From Acidimicrobiaceae bacterium (GTDB lineage: Bacteria; Actinomycetota; Acidimicrobiia; Acidimicrobiales; Palsa-688), in the NCBI GenBank assembly GCA_003156795.1, contig PMHU01000089.1, forward strand, positions 2,561 through 10,973: a DNA stretch of 8,413 nucleotides. The letters run 5' to 3'. Below, one piece after another: positions 1 through 6,383 of this stretch. The position numbers and the translations under genes are program-made. A model generated the notes under the pieces. That model ran no database searches. It was not told where the DNA came from and worked only from the letters and a program-made list of their open reading frames with translations. Every line of letters starts with the position of its first letter. The stretch's first letter is position 1.

Positions 1-2025
1 AGCACCCTCCAAGAGGGGTCGACGGTCTACGCGGCCGACGGCACGACGGTGCTCGCCGTGCTGCAAGCATCTCAATACAGAAAGCCGGTCGACCTCCGCC
101 AGGTATCGAAGACGGCGATCACCGCCGTGCTCGACACCGAGGACCGCCGCTTCTACCTGCACGGAGGATTCGACATCCCGTCGACCATCCGGGCGCTGGC
201 GGCCGACTCCTCGGGGAGCGGAATCCAGGGTGGGTCGACGATCACCCAGCAGCTCGTCAAGCAGCTTTACCTCACGTCTCAACGGACGGTCAGCCGCAAG
301 ATCAAAGAGGCCGTGATCGCCGACCGTCTCGAGCGTGAGTACAGCAAGGACCAGATTCTGCAGGCCTACCTCAACACCATCTACCTAGGTAACGGCGCCT
401 ACGGGATCGAAGCGGCGGCCAACGTCTACTTCGGCGTACACGCATCTCAACTCAACCTGGCCGAATCGGCTCTGCTCGCCGGCCTGATCCAGAACCCGAG
501 CGGCTACGACCCGATCGCCAGCCCCATAGCCGCTCGTGACCGCCGAAGTGCGGTCCTGGCCCGGATGGTCCACTACGGGGATATAACCCAGACCCAGGCG
601 AACGCGGCCGATGCCGTTCCGCTGCCGACCGCGGTCATAACACCAGCCGTGTCCGGCGACGGCATCACCAACTATTACGTGCAGCAGGTGGTCACCCAGC
701 TGCTCGGCTCGGATAGCCCCCTCGGCAGCGCCTATGAGGAGCGCTATCAGGCGCTGTTCGAAGGCGGGCTCAAGATCTACACGAACCTCGATCCGCGGCT
801 CCAATCACTGGCAGAGCAGACCATCTCCAAGGACACGCCTCCGAACAACCGCGGCTTCCAGGAGGCGATGGTCGCCATCGACCCCGCGACCGGAAAGGTC
901 CGTGCCATGGTGGGCGGAACGGGGTTCAACCAGACGGCCGGGAGCCACTTCGACATCGTCACCCAGGGCACTCGTCAGCCCGGCTCCGGCTTCAAGATCT
1001 TCACGCTGCTCGCGGCCCTCGAGAAGGGCTACTCCATCTACGACACCCTCGACGGGGAGTCGCCGTGCGCCATCAAGTTCCCCGGCGACGACGACCTGGT
1101 GGCCCACCCGGCCAGAAACGATGAAGGCAACGGCGGCGGGGTGCTGACCTTGCTCGACGCCACGGCCCAGTCGACCAACTGCGCCTACATCCGCCTGGGC
1201 CATGAAGTGGGTCTGCCGAACGTGATCGACATGGCCCACGACATGGGCATCACCGAGACCCTCCCACCGGTCCCGTCCATGATCATCGGATCGATTGCGG
1301 TCCACCCGATCGAGATGGCCGCGGCCTACGCGACCATTGCTGACGGGGGCATATATCACACGCCGACCTTCATCGATCACATCGTGGACCGTTCGGGCGC
1401 CACCATCTATACCGGAGCCGCTAGCGGCCGCCGCGTCGTCTCGTCCCAGATTGCAGCCGAGGCGACCGTGGCGTTCCGCGCCGTGGTCCAGTACGGAACC
1501 GGGACGGCTGCGGAGCTGTACGGCCGCGAAGTCGGCGGCAAGACCGGTACCACCAGCTCCAACGTCGACGCCTGGTTCAACGGATTCACGCCGCAGCTCG
1601 AAGCGACGGTATGGATGGGCAACTTGAACGGCGAAGTTCCCATGGTCGACGTCGGCGGGCTCGGGGAGGTCTACGGGGGAACGTTCCCGGCCATCACTTG
1701 GCGTAACTTCATGGCCGCCGCGTTGGCCGGCCAACCCGCGCTCGACTTCACGCCGCTCAACTACGCGCTACTTCCCTACACCCACTACATCACGTCAATT
1801 TCACTCCAAGAGGACGACGTGCTCGACCACAATGCGGTCGGTGCGACCTACTATCCCTACCCGGGCTACACGCCCTACCCGGGTTACGGGCCGCCCACCA
1901 CTTTCTATCCGACGCGTACGAGCATCGGCGTACCGCCGGTGACCTTCCCGTCGACCACAACCGTGGCGCCCCCACCGACCACGGTTGCCCACTCGCCGCC
2001 GACCACCATACGGGGCCACGGGTGA
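1..2025 (+). CDS. Class A penicillin-binding protein (PBP1A-type transglycosylase/transpeptidase), 5'-truncated by window edge
   Basis: Bifunctional peptidoglycan synthase: it polymerises lipid II glycan strands and cross-links stem peptides outside the membrane. The frame is open from base 1 and encodes STVYAADGTTVLAVLQ, typical of the region just after the membrane anchor, so the GTG at 49 is internal and the true start with its transmembrane helix lies off the window. Counting residues from that GTG, the GT51 domain covers about 20-180, with EDRRFY (30-35, catalytic Glu30), GGSTITQQ (61-68) and the YLNTIYLGNGAYGIEAA block (107-123). The transpeptidase domain covers about 270-555, with SGFK (Ser313, Lys316), STN (375-377) and KTGT (498-501). 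All catalytic motifs are present. The C-terminal tail (about 600-658) is low complexity: two PYPGY units, then Pro/Thr-rich sequence with TTTVAPPPTT. The stop overlaps the next start (GTGA), implying translational coupling. Family assignment is secure; the exact paralogue (PonA-like) is not. Confidence 0.96.
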   Translation, partial: STLQEGSTVYAADGTTVLAVLQASQYRKPVDLRQVSKTAITAVLDTEDRRFYLHGGFDIPSTIRALAADSSGSGIQGGSTITQQLVKQLYLTSQRTVSRKIKEAVIADRLEREYSKDQILQAYLNTIYLGNGAYGIEAAANVYFGVHASQLNLAESALLAGLIQNPSGYDPIASPIAARDRRSAVLARMVHYGDITQTQANAADAVPLPTAVITPAVSGDGITNYYVQQVVTQLLGSDSPLGSAYEERYQALFEGGLKIYTNLDPRLQSLAEQTISKDTPPNNRGFQEAMVAIDPATGKVRAMVGGTGFNQTAGSHFDIVTQGTRQPGSGFKIFTLLAALEKGYSIYDTLDGESPCAIKFPGDDDLVAHPARNDEGNGGGVLTLLDATAQSTNCAYIRLGHEVGLPNVIDMAHDMGITETLPPVPSMIIGSIAVHPIEMAAAYATIADGGIYHTPTFIDHIVDRSGATIYTGAASGRRVVSSQIAAEATVAFRAVVQYGTGTAAELYGREVGGKTGTTSSNVDAWFNGFTPQLEATVWMGNLNGEVPMVDVGGLGEVYGGTFPAITWRNFMAAALAGQPALDFTPLNYALLPYTHYITSISLQEDDVLDHNAVGATYYPYPGYTPYPGYGPPTTFYPTRTSIGVPPVTFPSTTTVAPPPTTVAHSPPTTIRGHG

Positions 2026-2756
2026 GTGATTCCCAGTTGGCCGGACTGCTCTCGGTGCAGGACCTCGACGTATCGATCGACCAACACAGGCATCGCCGCC
2101 AGACCCTGCCTGAGCGAGATGAGCTTCGCGCCATCGACACGCAGATGGACTCCCTCAAAGCCCAGTCGGACCGGGTGACCGGGGCGCTCGACGTCATAGC
2201 CAGGCGCGAGTCAGAGCTGGAAGCCGAACTGTCGGCAACCGAACAGAGAGCCGCGACCGTGAGCCGCCGGCTCTACGGGGGTGAAGTGTCGGCGTCACGC
2301 GAGCTGCAAGCCATGGCCGCCGACGTCGAGACCCTGAAGGCTCGGGCGTCCGAGCTCGAGGACCAGGGTCTGATCTTGCTGGAAGAGCGCGAGCCGCTCG
2401 ATATGACGATCGACGAGCTGGCCGTCCAGCTGGGCTCGCTCGACCTAGAGCGCGCCGCGGTGCTGGGCCGGCTGGCGGAGGCCGAAGACAAGGTCGACGG
2501 CGAGATCGCCAGCCTGATCCGAGACCGCGAGGAGTCGGCTGCGGGCATCCCAGCCGACCTGCTGGCGAACTACGAGCGCTTGCGGGCCCGCCTGGGCGGG
2601 GTGGGGGCGGCCCGGCTGGTCGGCAACCACTGCGACGGTTGCCACCTCACCCTCTCCTCCATGGAGCTGGACCGAATTCGCCACCTCGGCGACGGCGAGG
2701 TCTTCACGTGCGAGCAGTGCTCTCGAATTCTGGTGCCTTCCAAGCCATCCTCCTGA
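2022..2756 (+). CDS. Coiled-coil and C4 zinc-ribbon protein (COG1579 family)
   Basis: A 244-aa cytoplasmic protein of the COG1579 group, annotated as possibly nucleic-acid-binding; its molecular function in actinobacteria is not established. About 170 N-terminal residues form a charged, heptad-rich helical region, probably an antiparallel coiled-coil hairpin. Inside it is the family-typical LYGGEVSASRELQAM segment (84-98). The C-terminal zinc ribbon has two CxxC knuckles: Cys204/Cys207 and Cys230/Cys233, the first in CDGCH. The GTG start at 2022 shares four bases with the penicillin-binding protein stop, and the N-terminus (SDSQLAGLLSVQDLD) fits the family, so this start is preferred. Expression is probably coupled to the upstream gene. 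Mycobacterial relatives (Rv2229c) sit beside an RNase H/phosphatase gene; here a related phosphatase lies one gene further downstream. Confidence 0.88.
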   Translation: MSDSQLAGLLSVQDLDVSIDQHRHRRQTLPERDELRAIDTQMDSLKAQSDRVTGALDVIARRESELEAELSATEQRAATVSRRLYGGEVSASRELQAMAADVETLKARASELEDQGLILLEEREPLDMTIDELAVQLGSLDLERAAVLGRLAEAEDKVDGEIASLIRDREESAAGIPADLLANYERLRARLGGVGAARLVGNHCDGCHLTLSSMELDRIRHLGDGEVFTCEQCSRILVPSKPSS

Positions 2757-2778
2757 TATAGTTTGTTAGCATAGCTAA
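2757..2778 (+). promoter_or_regulatory. Possible operator (TTAGC-ATA-GCTAA palindrome) with a -10-like TATAGT, upstream of the exporter
   Basis: Directly after the zinc-ribbon stop codon is an AT-rich patch in otherwise GC-rich DNA. TATAGT (2757-2762) resembles a -10 hexamer. The perfect palindrome TTAGC-ATA-GCTAA occupies 2766-2778, about where a transcription start would fall. No good -35 is visible at the right spacing. A palindrome of this size ahead of a drug-type exporter suits a dimeric repressor such as a MarR- or TetR-type protein, but no regulator gene is in the window, so the binding protein is unknown. Confidence 0.45.
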
Positions 2779-2820
2779 GAGCATCGGCCGGGAGGCAGTA
2801 GAGGAGGCGAGCCGCACCGG

Positions 2821-4233
2821 ATGCCCGAAAGGAAGCGCGACACAGCCGAGGAGGACGGCACCCGAGGAGGGCGCTGCCCGACTTCAGGAGGCACAGAAGC
2901 GGGAGGCCCCAGCCGAGGGTCCGTTGTAGTCCGGACCTTCTCCTCCCTTCGGGTCCGCAACTACCGGTACTACTTCGCGGGCCAGAGCCTGTCGATGATC
3001 GGGACCTGGATGCAAAGCATCGCCCAGTCCTGGCTGGTTTACAGCTGGACCCATTCAGGCTTCGACGTGGGGCTGGTGGTCGCCCTCCAGACGCTGCCCA
3101 TCCTCCTGTTGGGACCCTTCGGAGGCACCCTGGCGGATCGGTTCGGCAAGTACCGGATGCTCTTCTACACCCAAGCGTTTTCCGGTGTCCAGGCGCTCGT
3201 TATCGCGGCCTTGGACCTCACCGGCCACCTGAGCATCTGGGAGCTGTACGTGGCCGCGGTGGCCCTCGGGCTGATCAATGCCGTCGACAACCCCACTCGT
3301 CAGACCTTCATCGTAGAGATGGTGGGCAGAGACCAGCTCGCCAACGCGGTGACGCTCAACTCGGTCATGGTCAACGTGGCCCGGGCGATCGGTCCCGCCG
3401 TGGCGGGTCTCCTGATCGCCACGGTGGGGAGTGGCTGGTGCTTCCTCATCAACGGGCTGTCGTTCGCCTTCGTCCTGGCCTCTTTGCGGGCCATTAGGAC
3501 CGACGAGCTGGCGCCCGCCCCCCGGGCCTCGCGGCTTCGAGGCCAGCTGCGGGAAGGGTTCGAATATGTGGGCCGGACCCCGGTCCTCCGCGACGCCCTG
3601 GTCATGATGGCTCTGATTGGCTGTCTGACATACGAGTTCCAGACCACCCTTCCGCTCATGACCGGCAACACCTTCCACGGCGATTCCCGGACTTACGGCT
3701 ATCTGACCGCGTGCATGGGTGCGGGGGCGGTGATAGGCGGCCTGATCGCCGCTGGGCGCAGGCGGGGTGGGCCCATCCGGCTGATCAGGACGGCGGCGTT
3801 GTTCGGAGTCGCCGTCCTTGCCGCCGCGCTGGCCCCCTCGCTGCTCATGGAGGAAGCGGTCCTGTTCCTGGTCGGCGCCTGTTCGGTCACGTTCCTGGCC
3901 CTCGGCAACTCGACCCTGCAGCTCAACGCGGAAGCGTCGATGCGGGGCCGGGTGATGTCGCTCTGGTCGGTCGCCTTCCTCGGTTCCACCCCGATAGGAG
4001 GGCCGTTGGTGGGCTACATCGGCGGCCACTTCGGCGCCCGCTACGGCCTCGGCATCGGCGGCTCGGCTGCTCTCGCCGCCGCGGCCTATGGTTGGATCGC
4101 GTTGCGGCGGCCTCGCCACCAAGTTGCCAGCGACGTCACCCCAAGGGAAGCCGCCGACATCCCCGGTTCCGACCCCGCTGGTGCCGACCTGCCAGCCGTA
4201 GAGCTTCCTGCAATATCGGGCGGGGCCGAGTAG
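2821..4233 (+). CDS. MFS transporter, MFS_3 (EntS-like/DUF894) exporter family
   Basis: A 470-aa inner-membrane protein with about 12 predicted hydrophobic segments between residues 50 and 430, expected to export a small molecule by proton antiport; the substrate cannot be told from sequence. Family signs are FSSLRVRNYRYYFAGQ before helix 1, the GTWMQSIAQSWLVY segment (61-74), motif A as GGTLADRFGKYRML (101-114), the DNPTRQTFIVEMVGR block (156-170) with NAVTLNS after it, and MRGRVMSLW (374-382). These match the MFS_3 group that includes enterobactin exporter EntS. Unusual points are a hydrophilic 36-residue N-terminal extension and an acidic, Pro/Ala-rich C-terminal tail (about 433-470). ATG 2821 is chosen because no other in-frame start occurs before Met59, which lies in the first helix. 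The best ribosome site, AGGAGG at 2802-2807, sits 13 nt upstream, rather far. The phosphatase begins 11 nt after the stop. Confidence 0.9.
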   Translation: MPERKRDTAEEDGTRGGRCPTSGGTEAGGPSRGSVVVRTFSSLRVRNYRYYFAGQSLSMIGTWMQSIAQSWLVYSWTHSGFDVGLVVALQTLPILLLGPFGGTLADRFGKYRMLFYTQAFSGVQALVIAALDLTGHLSIWELYVAAVALGLINAVDNPTRQTFIVEMVGRDQLANAVTLNSVMVNVARAIGPAVAGLLIATVGSGWCFLINGLSFAFVLASLRAIRTDELAPAPRASRLRGQLREGFEYVGRTPVLRDALVMMALIGCLTYEFQTTLPLMTGNTFHGDSRTYGYLTACMGAGAVIGGLIAAGRRRGGPIRLIRTAALFGVAVLAAALAPSLLMEEAVLFLVGACSVTFLALGNSTLQLNAEASMRGRVMSLWSVAFLGSTPIGGPLVGYIGGHFGARYGLGIGGSAALAAAAYGWIALRRPRHQVASDVTPREAADIPGSDPAGADLPAVELPAISGGAE

Positions 4234-4244
4234 CGTGCCCGCTC

Positions 4245-4823
4245 GTGCTGTACCTGGTACGCCACGGTCGCACCGCGCACAACGCGTCGCGGAAGCTGCT
4301 CGGCCGCCTCGACGTCCCTCTCGACGATCTGGGCGTTCGTCAGGCTGAAGCCCTCGGTCGGGTCGGGGTGTTGCACAAAGCCAGCCGCGTCGTCACCAGC
4401 CCGCTCGCCCGTGCTCGCGACACCGCCGCAGCCCTGGGCCCGCCGGTGACCGTCGACGCCAGGTGGGCGGAGATCGACTACGGCGTCCACGACGGGGCCG
4501 ACATCGAAACCGTGCCGGATCTGTGGCGCGAGTGGACCGCGGATCTGGGTTACGCGCCCGAAGGGGGCGAATCGCTGCTGGCTGTCGGCGAGAGGGTCCG
4601 CGAAGCCTGTCGAGACCTGTGGCCCGAAGCGGCAGAGACCGACGTGGTGGTGGTGACCCACGTGTCTCCCCTCAAGGCCGCGATCGCGTGGGCCCTGGGC
4701 GTGGGTGACGAAGTGTGCTGGCGCATGTTCGTGGACGTGGCCTCGGTCAGCTGCATCGGGGCCGGCCGGGGATCGCCGACGCTGAGGAGTTTCAACGAGA
4801 CCCAACATCGCCCCTCGGCCTGA
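4245..4823 (+). CDS. Histidine phosphatase (alpha-ribazole phosphatase/phosphoglycerate mutase-like)
   Basis: A 192-aa cytosolic enzyme of histidine phosphatase branch 1, which works through a phosphohistidine intermediate. The frame is open far upstream, but that part only shadows the exporter; GTG 4245 places RHGRT at residues 6-10, where the family has it. Visible active-site elements are Arg6-His7 (nucleophile), Arg56 in TSPLARARDTA, Glu76 in WAEIDYG, the GGESL segment (107-111) and the second His139 in VVVTHVSPLKAA. The C-terminal pattern (THVSPLKA, then RMFVDVASVS, then SFNET) resembles the phosphatase domain of mycobacterial Rv2228c, which is fused to RNase HI; no RNase H domain is present here. 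The 11-nt gap from the exporter stop and the weak ribosome site suggest translation coupled to the exporter. A role in cobalamin nucleotide-loop assembly (CobC) is possible, but no cobalamin genes are adjacent, so the substrate is open. Confidence 0.87.
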   Translation: MLYLVRHGRTAHNASRKLLGRLDVPLDDLGVRQAEALGRVGVLHKASRVVTSPLARARDTAAALGPPVTVDARWAEIDYGVHDGADIETVPDLWREWTADLGYAPEGGESLLAVGERVREACRDLWPEAAETDVVVVTHVSPLKAAIAWALGVGDEVCWRMFVDVASVSCIGAGRGSPTLRSFNETQHRPSA

Positions 4824-4841
4824 CCTCGGGCCCTCAGGCCG
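4816..4841 (+). terminator. GC-rich hairpin at the phosphatase stop codon, possible terminator
   Basis: CGGCCTGA (4816-4823) pairs perfectly with TCAGGCCG (4834-4841), giving an 8-bp stem with a 10-nt loop; the left arm contains the TGA stop. Only two T residues follow, so it is not a classical U-tract terminator, though terminators lacking U-tracts are often proposed in high-GC actinobacteria. Its position between the phosphatase and the separately promoted gabT supports the reading. Processing or stability roles are alternatives. Confidence 0.4.
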
Positions 4842-4849
4842 TTCTGGCG

Positions 4850-4885
4850 AGCACAGCCACCCCCAAACGACGTAGCTTCGCGCCA
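4850..4885 (+). promoter_or_regulatory. Putative leaderless promoter of gabT
   Basis: TAGCTT (4873-4878) fits the actinobacterial TANNNT -10 pattern and ends six bases before the ATG at 4885, where a -10 would be if transcription began at the A of the start codon. AGCACA (4850-4855) lies 17 nt further up and matches three of six -35 consensus bases. No Shine-Dalgarno sequence precedes the ATG, which agrees with a leaderless mRNA. The prediction rests on spacing and a short motif only. Confidence 0.45.
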
Positions 4886-6228
4886 TGGTGAACGCGATAG
4901 CTCGGGTACCCCAGGAAAGGCGTCTGGTCACCGAGGTACCCGGCCCGAGATCGCGTGAACTGGCCGGCCGGCGAGCCGCGGCGGTATCACCAGGAGTCAG
5001 CTCGGTGCTGCCGGTATATATCGACCGGGCGGATGGCGCCGTGCTGGTCGACGTGGACGGGAACTCGTACATCGACTTGGGCTCGGGCATAGCCGTCACT
5101 TCCATCGGTCACAACGTCGAATCCGTGGTGGACGCGGTCAACGACCAGATGCGGCACTTCGCCCACACGTGTTTCATGGTCGGTCCGTACGAGGGCTACG
5201 TCGCCGTTTGCGAGAAGCTCAACGAGCTGACGCCGGGCGGGCACGCCAAGACGTCCATCCTGTTGAACTCGGGTGCGGAAGCGGTGGAGAACGCCATCAA
5301 GGTGGCCCGGCACGCCACCGGCCGCCAGGCGGTCGTCGTCTTCGATCACGCCTATCACGGCCGCACCAATCTGACCATGGCCTTGACCGCGAAGAACATG
5401 CCCTACAAAGACGGCTTCGGACCCTTCGCTCCCGAGGTCTATCGGGCGCCCATGTCGTATCCCTTCCGCGATCCCGAAGGCATGAGCGGCGAGGAGAGCG
5501 CCGGTCGGGCGATCGAAGTGATCGAGAAGCAGGTCGGCGCGGCCAACGTGGCGTGCGTGCTGATCGAGCCCATCCAGGGAGAAGGCGGTTTCGTGGTTCC
5601 CGCCGCCGGGTTCCTGCCTGCCGTAGCGTCGTGGTGTCGCGACAGTGAGGTACTGTTCGTAGCCGATGAGGTCCAGACGGGCTTCTGTCGCACGGGTGAC
5701 TGGTTTGCGTGCGAGAACGAGGGGGTGGTGCCGGACCTGGTCACCACGGCCAAGGGGATAGCGGGAGGGCTGCCCCTGGCCGGGGTGACCGGGCGGTCTG
5801 AGCTGATGGGGAACGTCCACACGGGCGGCCTGGGCGGGACCTACTCTGGTAATCCGGTCGCCTGCGCCGCAGCTCTGGCCGTCATACGGACCATGTGGGA
5901 TCTCGACTTGGGCGGCGAGGCCCGCCGCATAGGTGCCGTCATCGAAGCCCGGCTGCACGGACTCCAGAAGCAGCACCCAGTGATCGGCGACGTGAGGGGC
6001 CGGGGCGCCATGCAAGCCATCGAGTTCGTCAAACCGGGAACCACGGTCGCCGACCCGGCCACGGCGTCGGCTGTGGCCGCGGCGTGCCATGCGGCCGGAG
6101 TGGTCATCCTGACGTGTGGTACGTGGAGCAACGTGATCCGCCTCCTGCCCCCCCTTACCATCGACGACGCCCTGCTCAACGAAGGTCTAGACGTCCTCGC
6201 CGAGTCGGTGGCGGCGGCGGTCGCCTAG
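4885..6228 (+). CDS. gabT: 4-aminobutyrate aminotransferase (class III, PLP-dependent)
   Basis: A 447-aa cytosolic enzyme moving the amino group of GABA to 2-oxoglutarate, giving succinate semialdehyde and glutamate; relatives also take 5-aminovalerate or beta-alanine. The N-terminus (LVTEVPGPRSRELAGRRAAA, 14-33) and DLGSGIAVTSIGH (64-76) closely follow actinobacterial GabT. Cofactor and substrate positions are visible: NSGAEAVENAIK (128-139), HGRT with the substrate-carboxylate Arg160, IEPIQGEGG with Glu228, DEVQTGF with the pyridine-binding Asp261, TTAKGIAGG with the Schiff-base Lys290, and GGLGGTYSGNP (314-324). All equivalents of the Escherichia coli GabT active site that I could check are present and the length is normal. 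ATG 4885 is chosen on homology and on the leaderless -10 spacing. No succinate-semialdehyde dehydrogenase (gabD) or GABA permease lies beside it, so the rest of the pathway must be encoded elsewhere. Omega-amino acids other than GABA remain possible substrates. Confidence 0.92.
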   Translation: MVNAIARVPQERRLVTEVPGPRSRELAGRRAAAVSPGVSSVLPVYIDRADGAVLVDVDGNSYIDLGSGIAVTSIGHNVESVVDAVNDQMRHFAHTCFMVGPYEGYVAVCEKLNELTPGGHAKTSILLNSGAEAVENAIKVARHATGRQAVVVFDHAYHGRTNLTMALTAKNMPYKDGFGPFAPEVYRAPMSYPFRDPEGMSGEESAGRAIEVIEKQVGAANVACVLIEPIQGEGGFVVPAAGFLPAVASWCRDSEVLFVADEVQTGFCRTGDWFACENEGVVPDLVTTAKGIAGGLPLAGVTGRSELMGNVHTGGLGGTYSGNPVACAAALAVIRTMWDLDLGGEARRIGAVIEARLHGLQKQHPVIGDVRGRGAMQAIEFVKPGTTVADPATASAVAAACHAAGVVILTCGTWSNVIRLLPPLTIDDALLNEGLDVLAESVAAAVA

Positions 6229-6275
6229 GGCTCGCCCTGAAAACAACTCGACGCTATTCTTCGACAAAAGGGCTG

Positions 6276-6300
6276 GTCATCGACGAGTGTCATCGACGAG
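6276..6300. repeat. Tandem direct repeat of GTCATCGACGAG in the gabT-ferredoxin gap
   Basis: The 12-nt word GTCATCGACGAG occurs at 6276-6287 and again at 6289-6300, separated by one T, giving a 13-nt period. Both copies are identical. It lies in the 155-nt non-coding gap, upstream of the inverted repeat and -10-like element that precede the ferredoxin. It could be paired regulator half-sites or simply a small local duplication; the sequence does not decide between them. Confidence 0.7.
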
Positions 6301-6318
6301 GACGCGCTCCGAGTGTGT

Positions 6319-6348
6319 TCGTGACGAGCCCGTGGTCACGACTAGGGT
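6319..6348 (+). promoter_or_regulatory. Inverted repeat and -10-like element upstream of the ferredoxin
   Basis: TCGTGAC (6319-6325) and GTCACGA (6335-6341) are perfect inverted copies separated by 9 nt. TAGGGT (6343-6348), a TANNNT-type -10 candidate, follows immediately. A start near 6355 would give a leader of about 30 nt containing the ferredoxin ribosome site. The repeat then spans the -35 to -10 region, where a dimeric regulator would act; no clear -35 consensus is present. As RNA it could also form a 7-bp hairpin. Confidence 0.4.
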
Positions 6349-6383
6349 GGCCTGGCCCTTGGTACGCCGTCCGGAGGTTTCTG

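Noticed and set aside
805..1734. Long minus-strand open frame (309 codons) opposite the PBP transpeptidase domain
   Set aside because: It lies wholly opposite a gene with intact catalytic motifs; its translation is Gly/Arg/Val-rich with no recognisable domain. Long antisense frames are expected in GC-rich DNA.
2761..2781. DtxR/IdeR iron box upstream of an EntS-like exporter
   Set aside because: When centred on the palindrome, only a few positions match the 19-bp TTAGGTTAGGCTAACCTAA consensus, so iron control is not supported.
3055..4122. Minus-strand open frame of 355 codons opposite the exporter
   Set aside because: The translation is highly charged and low complexity (Arg/Gly/Gln/His-rich), with no family resemblance, opposite a clear membrane protein.
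3711..4244. Apparent N-terminal extension of the phosphatase into the exporter gene
   Set aside because: The extension is an out-of-phase reading of exporter codons (Arg/Gly/Pro-rich). The family's RHG motif should be near the N-terminus, which GTG 4245 provides.
4987..6090. Minus-strand open frame of 367 codons opposite gabT
   Set aside because: It is an antisense shadow of a gene whose PLP-binding and substrate residues are all conserved; no recognisable motif of its own.
6227..6238. AGGGC-TC-GCCCT palindrome at the gabT stop as a terminator
   Set aside because: The loop is only 2-4 nt, the usable stem is four or five pairs and no T-run follows; too weak to call.
5895..6383. Apparent N-terminal extension of the ferredoxin into gabT
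   Set aside because: It is out of phase with gabT and unlike any ferredoxin; a well-spaced GGAGG precedes ATG 6384, which gives the expected N-terminus.
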